DNA of 30,377 nt. Origin: a virus. The stretch is from IMG/VR virus record IMGVR_UViG_3300009422_000029, positions 1-30,377 of that record. The stretch is one strand, 5' to 3'. The first letter of the stretch is position 1. Every line of letters begins with the position of its first letter. Made by a program: the position numbers and the translations under genes. Shown one piece after another: positions 1-6,412 of the stretch. The notes under the pieces were generated by a model that saw nothing but the letters and a program-made list of their open reading frames with translations, did not search any database and had not been told where the DNA came from.

Positions 1-25
1 AACCGGCTCTTCGGGGTCGGTTTTT
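1..25 (+). terminator. Rho-independent terminator with UUCG tetraloop
   Basis: Bases 1-9 (AACCGGCTC) pair with 14-22 (GGGTCGGTT) around a TTCG loop, giving a nine-pair stem with two G-U wobbles, followed by a T-rich run to about base 30. The stem, the stable C(UUCG)G loop and the T tract are read directly. It most likely ends a transcript of a gene lying before the window. Only 20 nt separate the stem from the next start codon. Confidence 0.8.
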
Positions 26-42
26 AATTTAATATATAACAA
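23..42 (+). promoter_or_regulatory. AT-rich leader, possible late promoter element
   Basis: TTTAATTTAATATATAA lies between the terminator and the ATG at 43. It resembles the A/T blocks after the two other strong hairpins (11567-11582 and 12395-12409). It may be a -10-type late promoter element, or simply the unstructured A/T leader that Bacteroidota use for translation initiation. No -33/-7 Bacteroidota promoter (TTG / TAnnTTTG) is seen here. Confidence 0.25.
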
Positions 43-1434
43 ATGTCTAAATTTTTAACAGATTCAACTTTCTCAGGAAAAGTTAACGTTGCTGGTTCTC
101 AGAACAACGCAAGCGCATTAAACGTTAGAACAGCAGATGGTAGTACTGGATCTATTGGTTTTGAAACTGGTTCTGAAATAACAGGTATCATAAGCAGCGC
201 AACTGAAACAATGGATTTTAGAGTTGGTGATGGAGTTGGCATGAGCAGTGCTAAAAGTCTAAGAATAGATACTGGTGGTATTGAAGTAACAGGTAATATT
301 GATTTAACCGGAGGTATTGTTTGCCCTAGCGTTCTTGCTATAACTACCGCATCGAGTTATGTTCAAATAAATACAGCTAGTGGTTATATTCAAATAGGGG
401 CAATGAACACGAGTCACGCTCATATATACTCAGATAGACCTAGTTTTTATTTTAATAAAAACATCCTTGTTAATGGAACTACTTTAACAGGAGCTCAAAC
501 AACTGTATCAGGTAACGCAGGTTCTGCTACTGTATTGCAAACAGCAAGAACTATAGCTGGTGTAAGTTTCAATGGTTCAGCAAACATATCTTTAAACAAC
601 AACGCTATTACTAACGGTGCTGGGTATACAACCAACGTAGGTACGGTAACTAAATCAGGAACAATAAATGCTAATGAATTTCCACAATGGAAATCCGCAT
701 CAGATTTAGGAGCATTAACTGCTGCTGAAATGAGATCTGCATTAAATGTACCTAATACTACAACTGTTATTACCAATAACAATCAATTAACAAACGGATC
801 AGGATATACAACCAATACAGGAACGGTTACACAAGTTAACGTAGGAACTGGTTTAGATGTTTCTAACGCAACAACAACACCAACTGTTAGCTTAGATTTT
901 ACAGAATTAAACAACATTGATGGAGATGATCCACAAATAACAGATTTTGTTGTAGTTTCTAATGAAGGTGAAAGTGCTAGGTGTAATTTATCGGACACTA
1001 AAATAGCATTGGGAGCTAATAAAAGTCAATTCGTATTAAATAGTAATTTCTCAGATGACTCATCTACTATTAGTTATATTTATATGCCATTTAATACTAC
1101 ATCAGATACTACGTCTGCTCAGTATTATGTTCACTGGGCTGCTCCATGTACAGGTAGAATTAAAAGAATAGTAATGCAACATGTTTATGGAACTATGAGT
1201 AGTAGTTTTACTACACAGCTACAAGTCTATAAAGGTGGTTCAACTTTTACAACATCAGGTGAATTAACAGCTACTTCAACAAACGATGGTGGTTACATAG
1301 AATACAATCCAACTGGAAGCAATGTTGAATTTGTAAAAGGAGATAGAATTAGAATTAGATATAGTAAAAGTGCAACTAGTAAATACTGGAGAGGCGTTGC
1401 CGCTTCTATAATAATGGAATTAGATCAAGTATAA
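43..1434 (+). CDS. Tail fibre / adhesin with C-terminal jelly-roll-like domain
   Basis: This 463-residue protein has the composition of a phage fibre: rich in Thr, Ser, Asn and Gly, with short beta-prone repeats and few charged residues. Residues 1-180 carry repeated strand-turn units (for example SGKVNVAG, TGNIDLTGGI). Two copies of an (I/L)TNG(A/S)GYTTNxGTVT unit start near residues 188 and 248, a pattern common in fibres of Bacteroidota phages and prophages. Residues about 330-463 form a separate region with alternating hydrophobic strands and a VKGDRIRIRYSKS segment, resembling jelly-roll receptor-binding heads. I infer surface recognition; no enzymatic motif is visible. The gene directly follows a terminator and is separated by 2 nt from the collagen-like fibre gene, so the two are probably co-expressed. 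The host receptor cannot be deduced. Confidence 0.7.
   Translation: MSKFLTDSTFSGKVNVAGSQNNASALNVRTADGSTGSIGFETGSEITGIISSATETMDFRVGDGVGMSSAKSLRIDTGGIEVTGNIDLTGGIVCPSVLAITTASSYVQINTASGYIQIGAMNTSHAHIYSDRPSFYFNKNILVNGTTLTGAQTTVSGNAGSATVLQTARTIAGVSFNGSANISLNNNAITNGAGYTTNVGTVTKSGTINANEFPQWKSASDLGALTAAEMRSALNVPNTTTVITNNNQLTNGSGYTTNTGTVTQVNVGTGLDVSNATTTPTVSLDFTELNNIDGDDPQITDFVVVSNEGESARCNLSDTKIALGANKSQFVLNSNFSDDSSTISYIYMPFNTTSDTTSAQYYVHWAAPCTGRIKRIVMQHVYGTMSSSFTTQLQVYKGGSTFTTSGELTATSTNDGGYIEYNPTGSNVEFVKGDRIRIRYSKSATSKYWRGVAASIIMELDQV
604..831 (+). repeat. Two copies of a fibre repeat, 180 nt apart
   Basis: The segments 604-651 and 784-831 encode related 16-residue units, AITNGAGYTTNVGTVT and QLTNGSGYTTNTGTVT. 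They are diverged in DNA but conserved in protein, so they look like an old duplication inside the fibre shaft rather than a recent tandem repeat. Confidence 0.7.
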
Positions 1435-1436
1435 TT

Positions 1437-2861
1437 ATGGCAAATATAAATGATAACATAAGAGGCAAGAAGCTATTTAAACAAGGATCGACTGGGGCTA
1501 GAGCCTCTAAAGGTAGCGATGGAGAGTTTACTGTTTCAAAAGAAATATCTGATGATCTTAATGCTCTTACGGATATTAGCGATATATTTAATGACGATGG
1601 TTTATATCAAATAAATAGATATTTAATAAAACAATTAGAAGATGTTAGAGCTGACGTAGAAGAATTACACGCGTTTATAAAAGACGCTTTTGGTAGTGAT
1701 TCATCTTCAGCTGCTTCAAGAGGAGGTACTGGTGCAAAAGGTGATACTGGTTCTACTGGTGGCAAAGGTAACAAAGGTGATACAGGTTCAGCAGGTTCTA
1801 ATGGATCTAATGGATTAAAAGGTAATACTGGAGCAGCAGGTAGTGCAGGAGCAGCCGGTCCTCAAGGACTTAAGGGTAATACTGGATCTGGAGGTTCAAA
1901 TGGTGCTAAGGGTGACCAAGGAATACAGGGCATCCAAGGTGAAGAGGGTGATGAGGGTAGTGATGGAGATAGAGGTCCTCGAGGTTCTACAGGTTCTACA
2001 GGAACTAAAGGAGACCAAGGAATACAAGGTAATACAGGAAGTACCGGGTCACAAGGACCTAAGGGAGACGCTGGTGCAACAGGAGGCGTTGGTCCAAAAG
2101 GTAGCACAGGTTCTGCGGGATCTGACGGAGACGATGGGGCTAAAGGTGATAAAGGTTCTACTGGATCACAAGGCGCGAAAGGTGATACTGGTGCGGCTGG
2201 ATCAAATGGAAGCAACGGGTTAGCAGGTGCAAAAGGTAGTACAGGATCAACTGGGGCTAAAGGAGATGCTGGTGACGCAGGTGGAACAGGACCAGCTGGA
2301 GCAAAAGGCGCTACAGGTAGTGCTGGAAGCAATGGATCAAATGGTGGAAAAGGCGACAAAGGTGATACCGGAGCTGCTGGCTCTGCTGGTGGTAAAGGAG
2401 ATAAGGGTGACACCGGGTCAGCCGGAGCCGAGGGTGGTAAAGGAGATACTGGTTCAGCAGGACCAACGGGGCCAAAAGGTAGTACGGGTTCAACCGGTGC
2501 CGCTGGAAGTAATGGCTCAAACGGTGGTGCTGGTGCTAAAGGTAGTACAGGTTCAGCAGGACCAACAGGGCCAGCTGGCGCAAAGGGTGACACTGGTAAC
2601 GCTGGAAGTAACGGATCAAATGGATCAGCTGGAGCTAAAGGAGGCACAGGATCAACAGGACCACAAGGACCTGCTGGAGCCGCTGGAGCCGCGGGAGCCG
2701 CAGGAGCAAAAGGAAATACTGGATCACAAGGATCAACTGGACCACAAGGAGCAACCGGTGCAGCGGGTAGTGATGCCTCAGTAAGCGGTGCAACAGCTAG
2801 CTTTGCTGTAGGTAAAGTAACGTATACATTTAAAAACGGGTTGCTAACAACCGCTAAGTAA
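1437..2861 (+). CDS. Collagen-like phage fibre protein
   Basis: The 474-residue protein has three parts. Residues 1-95 are non-repetitive, with a helical segment (about 57-85, IKQLEDVRADVEELHAFIKD) that could be a trimerising coiled coil. Residues 96-444 are an uninterrupted Gly-X-Y collagen tract with 117 glycines in register, rich in KGD, STG and SAG triplets. Residues 445-474 end in VTYTFKNGLLTTAK, a strand-rich cap similar to the ends of other phage collagen-like fibres. Phage collagen proteins generally form trimeric fibres or spacers. The gene follows the other fibre gene by 2 nt and ends at a small hairpin. Long open frames in the other frames and on the opposite strand here are by-products of the GGN repeat. 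The exact role (fibre shaft or capsid decoration) is inference. Confidence 0.85.
   Translation: MANINDNIRGKKLFKQGSTGARASKGSDGEFTVSKEISDDLNALTDISDIFNDDGLYQINRYLIKQLEDVRADVEELHAFIKDAFGSDSSSAASRGGTGAKGDTGSTGGKGNKGDTGSAGSNGSNGLKGNTGAAGSAGAAGPQGLKGNTGSGGSNGAKGDQGIQGIQGEEGDEGSDGDRGPRGSTGSTGTKGDQGIQGNTGSTGSQGPKGDAGATGGVGPKGSTGSAGSDGDDGAKGDKGSTGSQGAKGDTGAAGSNGSNGLAGAKGSTGSTGAKGDAGDAGGTGPAGAKGATGSAGSNGSNGGKGDKGDTGAAGSAGGKGDKGDTGSAGAEGGKGDTGSAGPTGPKGSTGSTGAAGSNGSNGGAGAKGSTGSAGPTGPAGAKGDTGNAGSNGSNGSAGAKGGTGSTGPQGPAGAAGAAGAAGAKGNTGSQGSTGPQGATGAAGSDASVSGATASFAVGKVTYTFKNGLLTTAK
1722..2768 (+). repeat. Gly-X-Y coding repeat (116 triplets)
   Basis: Nine-nucleotide-periodic coding repeat with a glycine codon every third position from residue 96 to 444 and no break. 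A higher-order unit, SNGSNG, occurs five times at residues 121, 256, 298, 358 and 391 at unequal spacing. Synonymous codons vary widely between copies, so few long exact DNA repeats remain. Confidence 0.9.
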
Positions 2862-2867
2862 TTTACA

Positions 2868-2888
2868 AATCACTATAAATAAGTGATT
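2868..2888 (+). other. Small hairpin after the collagen-like gene
   Basis: AATCACT (2868-2874) and AGTGATT (2882-2888) form a perfect seven-pair stem with a seven-base A/T loop. There is no T tract, so this is a weak terminator at best and may instead be a processing or stability element. It sits in the 61-nt gap before the next gene, which is otherwise A/T-rich (TTAATATATATAGG) and may hold a promoter. Confidence 0.4.
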
Positions 2889-2922
2889 AATATATATAGG
2901 ATTAATAATTAAATATAATAAA

Positions 2923-3177
2923 ATGGCAAAAAAAATTAAAAAACAAGAATTAGAAGAATTACAGGGTGTAATTGGTAAGTTAAATCAAATAAAATTAAGA
3001 ATAGGAGACGTGGAAGTGCAAAAGCATCAACTACTACATCAAGCAGCTATAATTGAATCTGAAGAACTTAAAAAAATTCAAGATGATTTAGAAAATACTT
3101 ACGGAAAAGTTAGTATAAATGTTACTGATGGTTCTATAGAGAAAATAAAAGAAGATGAGCCTAGTAAGAAAGATTAG
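2923..3177 (+). CDS. Small coiled-coil protein, conserved in Bacteroidota phages
   Basis: An 84-residue, highly charged protein. Residues 5-65 have heptad-like spacing of Leu and Ile (ELEELQGVIGKLNQIKLRIGDVE, then a KHQLLHQAA helix), predicting a long coiled coil or helical hairpin. The end, YGKVSINVTDGSIEKIKED, looks like a short beta pair. I recall similar small proteins upstream of the packaging genes in crAss-like and marine Bacteroidota phages, but no function is established that I know of. Its last 23 nt overlap the start of the next gene, suggesting translational coupling. A scaffold, assembly or DNA-modulating accessory role is possible but not shown. Confidence 0.75.
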   Translation: MAKKIKKQELEELQGVIGKLNQIKLRIGDVEVQKHQLLHQAAIIESEELKKIQDDLENTYGKVSINVTDGSIEKIKEDEPSKKD

Positions 3178-3373
3178 TATAGGTAAAGATTATAAAAATG
3201 ACTCGATGCACTACTCTGTAGGGCAAGAGGTTTATGGTGGTCACACTATAGATTGCATTGTTGAAAACAAAGATAAATACTCTGTATTTATAAAGAAGGG
3301 TGTAAATGTTTTACCTTGGAAAGACTTCAACAAAAACATGGCCATATCAGTTGAGTATAACTTGGACTATTAA
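3155..3373 (+). CDS. 72-aa conserved phage protein of unknown function
   Basis: A short, probably mostly beta protein: MSLVRKISIGKDYKN, MHYSVGQEVYGG and VLPWKDFNKNM are its memorable segments. Proteins with a RKISIGxDYK start and a WKxFN segment are, to my memory, recurrent in Bacteroidota phage assembly regions, without assigned function. The start codon lies inside the previous gene (23-nt overlap, different frame) and the stop codon overlaps the next start by one base (TAATG). This arrangement suggests coupled translation of a small-gene cluster. No catalytic motif or membrane segment is seen. Confidence 0.72.
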   Translation: MSLVRKISIGKDYKNDSMHYSVGQEVYGGHTIDCIVENKDKYSVFIKKGVNVLPWKDFNKNMAISVEYNLDY

Positions 3374-3969
3374 TGAAAAGTGTAACCAATTTTATAATCA
3401 AACCAAAAGAAACCCGATACAACAATATTAAAAAAGTAGGTGATAAAGATCTTATATTAAACACTGAGATCTTTACTCACCAAAACGTTAGTAGAAATGC
3501 TATAGTTTTAGAGGCACCTACAGTAGGTTGTACAGAGGTTAGACAAGGTGACGAAGTTATAGTACATCACAATGTCTTTAGAAGATGGAAAGATATTAAG
3601 AATAGAGAACAAAACTCAAAGTCTTTTTATAAAGAAGACATGTATTTTGTTATGCCAGATCAAATATTCGCTTATAAAAGAAATGACGTCTGGAGAGCTG
3701 TTAAAGGCTTTAGCTTTATACAACCATTAGAAAATACAGATAAGTTCTCTATAGACAAGGAAGCACCTCTAAAAGGTGTTATAAAACATATAGATCCAGA
3801 CTTGATGGATAAAGATATATATTTAAACTCTTTGGTTGGGTTTGCACCTAATTCAGAATATGAGTTTATAATAGACGGGCAGAGGTTATACCGAGTTCCC
3901 ACTAATGCAATTACAATTAAATATGAATATCAAGGAAACGAAAAAGAGTATAATCCAAGCTGGGCATAA
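3373..3969 (+). CDS. Protein with two GroES-like (co-chaperonin-like) signatures
   Basis: A 198-residue protein I do not recognise by name, but it carries two sequences resembling the conserved end of GroES/Cpn10 (pattern xEYLVxRExDILAxI). The first is EDMYFVMPDQIFAYK at residues 88-102, preceded by VRQGDEVIVHH, which resembles the GroES VGDxVLF strand. The second is GQRLYRVPTNAITIK at 169-183, preceded by LVGFAPNSEYEFIID. GroES is about 95 residues and T4 gp31 about 111, so two barrel-like units could fit. A phage co-chaperonin would help the host GroEL fold capsid protein, and this gene lies about 6 kb before the capsid gene. This is inference from motif shape only; an unrelated beta barrel is possible. 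It overlaps its neighbours at both ends. Confidence 0.6.
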   Translation: MKSVTNFIIKPKETRYNNIKKVGDKDLILNTEIFTHQNVSRNAIVLEAPTVGCTEVRQGDEVIVHHNVFRRWKDIKNREQNSKSFYKEDMYFVMPDQIFAYKRNDVWRAVKGFSFIQPLENTDKFSIDKEAPLKGVIKHIDPDLMDKDIYLNSLVGFAPNSEYEFIIDGQRLYRVPTNAITIKYEYQGNEKEYNPSWA

Positions 3970-4198
3970 AGCAGTTGAGGAACTTATCAAAGTAGCTAAA
4001 GAAGCTATTGTAGATTCAGGAGATGATATAACAGCTGATAGACTTAAGAATGCTGCTGCAACAAAAAAACTAGCTATATTCGATGCTTTTGAAATATTGA
4101 ATAGAATACAGGACGAAGAAGATATGTTAAACAATAAAACTAAAGAGGTTGTTGAAGAAACATCTTTTGGTGGATTTGCTGAAAGAAGATCTAAGTAA
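3923..4198 (+). CDS. Probable terminase small subunit
   Basis: A 91-residue helical protein directly before the large terminase, sharing the TAATG stop-start junction with it. Segments such as GHKAVEELIKVAKEAI, DITADRLKNAAATKKLAIFDAFEIL and the end GGFAERRSK match what I remember of small proteins before terL in crAss-like and marine Bacteroidota phages. Small terminase subunits recognise viral DNA and regulate the motor, but I see no clear helix-turn-helix, so the role rests on position and size. I chose the ATG at 3923 (A/T-rich leader ACAATTAAAT, 47-nt overlap with the preceding gene). An ATG at 3905 would add six residues and a 65-nt overlap. Confidence 0.65.
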   Translation: MNIKETKKSIIQAGHKAVEELIKVAKEAIVDSGDDITADRLKNAAATKKLAIFDAFEILNRIQDEEDMLNNKTKEVVEETSFGGFAERRSK

Positions 4199-6411
4199 TG
4201 TACAAGCAAACTTTATTTAAGGTTGTAGAACCTATAAAAATAAATACCATAAAAAGACTTAATAAGTCTAAAAAATGGAAATATGGTTATAACAAAGAAC
4301 ATGACGTTGTTGTTATAAGCAAGACGGGTGAAATAGGTGAGATATATGAAATACAAAATTTTAAAATAGCTTTACCTAAATTAACAAGCCCTCATAAGTT
4401 TAGTGAAAATAAATGGGAAGTAACTGAGTATCCTAAAGAACTTAAAAGAATAAAAACAATATTTGATTGGAAGAATTATCCAGATGATTTCAAGAAAAAA
4501 TATATAGACTACATAGAAAATGAGTTCAAAAAAAGAGATGAAGGTTTTTGGTACATTAACAAAGGTGTTCCTACTTACATTACTGGCACTCATTACATGT
4601 ACCTGCAGTGGTCCAAGATTGATGTTGGGCAACCAGACTTTAGAGAAGCAAATAGATTATTCTACATATTCTGGGAAGCTTGCAAAGCAGATACAAGATG
4701 TTACGGAATGTGCTACCTTAAAAACAGACGTTCAGGATTCTCTTTTATGGCTTCTGGAGAAACAGTCAACCAAGCCACAATATCATCTGATGCTAGATTT
4801 GGTATCTTATCAAAGTCAGGACCAGATGCTAAAAAAATGTTTACCGACAAGGTCGTACCAATATCCATCAACTACCCTTTCTTTTTCAAACCAATACAAG
4901 ACGGTATGGACCGTCCAAAAACAGAACTTGCCTATAGAGTACCTGCGAGTAAACTTACAAGACGAAGTATTGTTAGCTCTGAAAAACCAGAAGAATTAGA
5001 AGGTCTTGATACAACTATAGATTGGAAAAACACAGGTGACAACAGTTACGATGGTGAAAAACTAAAGCTCTTAGTGCATGATGAGTCAGGTAAGTGGGAA
5101 AGACCTAATAATATATTAAACAACTGGAGAGTCACAAAAACAACATTAAGATTAGGTTCTAGGATTATAGGTAAATGTATGATGGGATCAACATCAAACG
5201 CCTTAGATAAAGGTGGTGATAATTTTAAGAAACTATACAGAAACTCAGATGTTACAAAAAGAAACCGCAATGGACAGACTAGCTCAGGATTATATAGTTT
5301 GTTCATACCTATGGAATGGAACTACGAAGGATTCATTGACTCTAATGGCATACCTGTATTCGACACACCCGAGCAAGAAAGTTTTGGACCGCATGGTGAA
5401 TCTATAAACAGTGGCATATTAGAGCACTGGCAAAATGAAGTTGATGGTTTAAAAGAAGATGGAGATGCTTTAAACGAGTTCTACAGACAATTTCCTAGAA
5501 CAGAAGAACACGCGTTTAGGGACGAAACTAAAAACAGTATATTTAATTTAGCAAAAATATACGAACAAATAGATTTTAACGAGGATCTTAATAATGATTC
5601 TCAAGTAACAGTTGGTAGCTTTCAATGGGTTAATGGTATAAAAGATTCAACAGTAATGTTTTATCCAAATCCAGCTGGTAGATTTAAAATTAGCTGGGTA
5701 CCACCTGGAAATAGGCAAAACGCTAGTATAGTTAAAAATGGTATGAGATACCCAGGCAACGAACACATGGGTGCTTTTGGTTGTGATAGTTATGACATAT
5801 CAGGAACTGTTGATGGTAAAGGTTCTAACGGAGCTTTACACGGGTTAACAAAGTTTAGTATGGAAGATTGTCCACCAAACCAATTTTTTTTAGAATACGT
5901 AGCAAGACCACAAACCGCTGAGATATTCTTTGAAGATGTTTTAATGGCTTTAGTTTTTTACGGTATGCCATTATTAGCTGAAAACAATAAGCCTCGTTTA
6001 TTATATTATTTAAGAAGACGTGGATATAGAGGTTACTCAATGAATAGGCCTGATAGAATTTGGAATAAATTATCAGTTGCTGAAAAAGAAGTAGGTGGAA
6101 TACCAAACTCAAGTGAAGATATTAAGCAAGCACACGCTGCTGCTATTGAAATGTATATACAAGATCATGTTGGAATGAAGTCTGATAATACATATGGAAC
6201 ATGTTATTTTAACGAAACGTTGCAAGACTGGGCAAAGTTTGACATTAATAATCGTACAAAGTTTGATGCGGCTATTAGTTCAGGTTTAGCTGTTATGGCT
6301 TGTAACAGACATTTGTACAGAGCAAACCCAATTATGAAAAAAGAAAAATTAAACTTAAGCATAGCTAAATACGGACAATCCGGTATGCAATCAAAACTAA
6401 TAGAAAATTAA
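4198..6411 (+). CDS. terL: Terminase large subunit (packaging ATPase and nuclease)
   Basis: The 737-residue protein has the two-part TerL layout. The ATPase half contains a deviant Walker A, YLKNRRSGFSF (residues 173-183), of the Arg-rich type seen in many Bacteroidota and marine phages. It also has a Walker B, LLVHDE (291-296), with E296 as probable catalytic glutamate, followed by a GSTSN segment that fits the coupling motif. The nuclease half (RNase H-like) shows GAFGCDSYDISG with D530 and D533, and a distal Asp in KFDAAISSGLAVMA (D690), the expected metal ligands. The protein powers DNA entry through the portal and cuts concatemers. Its length is typical of crAss-like relatives. It starts on the last base of the small-terminase stop codon and is followed after 1 nt by the portal gene. 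Confidence 0.9.
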   Translation: MYKQTLFKVVEPIKINTIKRLNKSKKWKYGYNKEHDVVVISKTGEIGEIYEIQNFKIALPKLTSPHKFSENKWEVTEYPKELKRIKTIFDWKNYPDDFKKKYIDYIENEFKKRDEGFWYINKGVPTYITGTHYMYLQWSKIDVGQPDFREANRLFYIFWEACKADTRCYGMCYLKNRRSGFSFMASGETVNQATISSDARFGILSKSGPDAKKMFTDKVVPISINYPFFFKPIQDGMDRPKTELAYRVPASKLTRRSIVSSEKPEELEGLDTTIDWKNTGDNSYDGEKLKLLVHDESGKWERPNNILNNWRVTKTTLRLGSRIIGKCMMGSTSNALDKGGDNFKKLYRNSDVTKRNRNGQTSSGLYSLFIPMEWNYEGFIDSNGIPVFDTPEQESFGPHGESINSGILEHWQNEVDGLKEDGDALNEFYRQFPRTEEHAFRDETKNSIFNLAKIYEQIDFNEDLNNDSQVTVGSFQWVNGIKDSTVMFYPNPAGRFKISWVPPGNRQNASIVKNGMRYPGNEHMGAFGCDSYDISGTVDGKGSNGALHGLTKFSMEDCPPNQFFLEYVARPQTAEIFFEDVLMALVFYGMPLLAENNKPRLLYYLRRRGYRGYSMNRPDRIWNKLSVAEKEVGGIPNSSEDIKQAHAAAIEMYIQDHVGMKSDNTYGTCYFNETLQDWAKFDINNRTKFDAAISSGLAVMACNRHLYRANPIMKKEKLNLSIAKYGQSGMQSKLIEN

Positions 6412-6412
6412 T

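Noticed and set aside
43-1434. Diversity-generating retroelement target in the fibre's C-terminus
   Set aside because: No template repeat, reverse transcriptase or A-biased variable repeat pair is visible in the window.
1862-2647. Long minus-strand open frame rich in Pro, with further plus-strand open frames at 1843-2223 and 2227-2784
   Set aside because: These arise because GGN-rich collagen codons give stop-free frames in other registers and Pro-rich frames on the complement. The collagen frame itself has perfect Gly periodicity.
2923-2950. A-runs at the start of the 84-aa gene as a slippage or frameshift site
   Set aside because: The run simply encodes the Lys-rich start in frame. No alternative product of use is reached, and no downstream structure is seen.
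3886-4209. Minus-strand open frame mirroring the small terminase region
   Set aside because: It is the complement of two overlapping plus-strand genes with conserved-looking products. It has no leader or neighbours on its strand.
4520-4999. Plus-strand 159-residue open frame inside the large terminase
   Set aside because: It lies wholly in the ATPase-coding region, whose Walker motifs are in the other frame. The product has no recognisable pattern.
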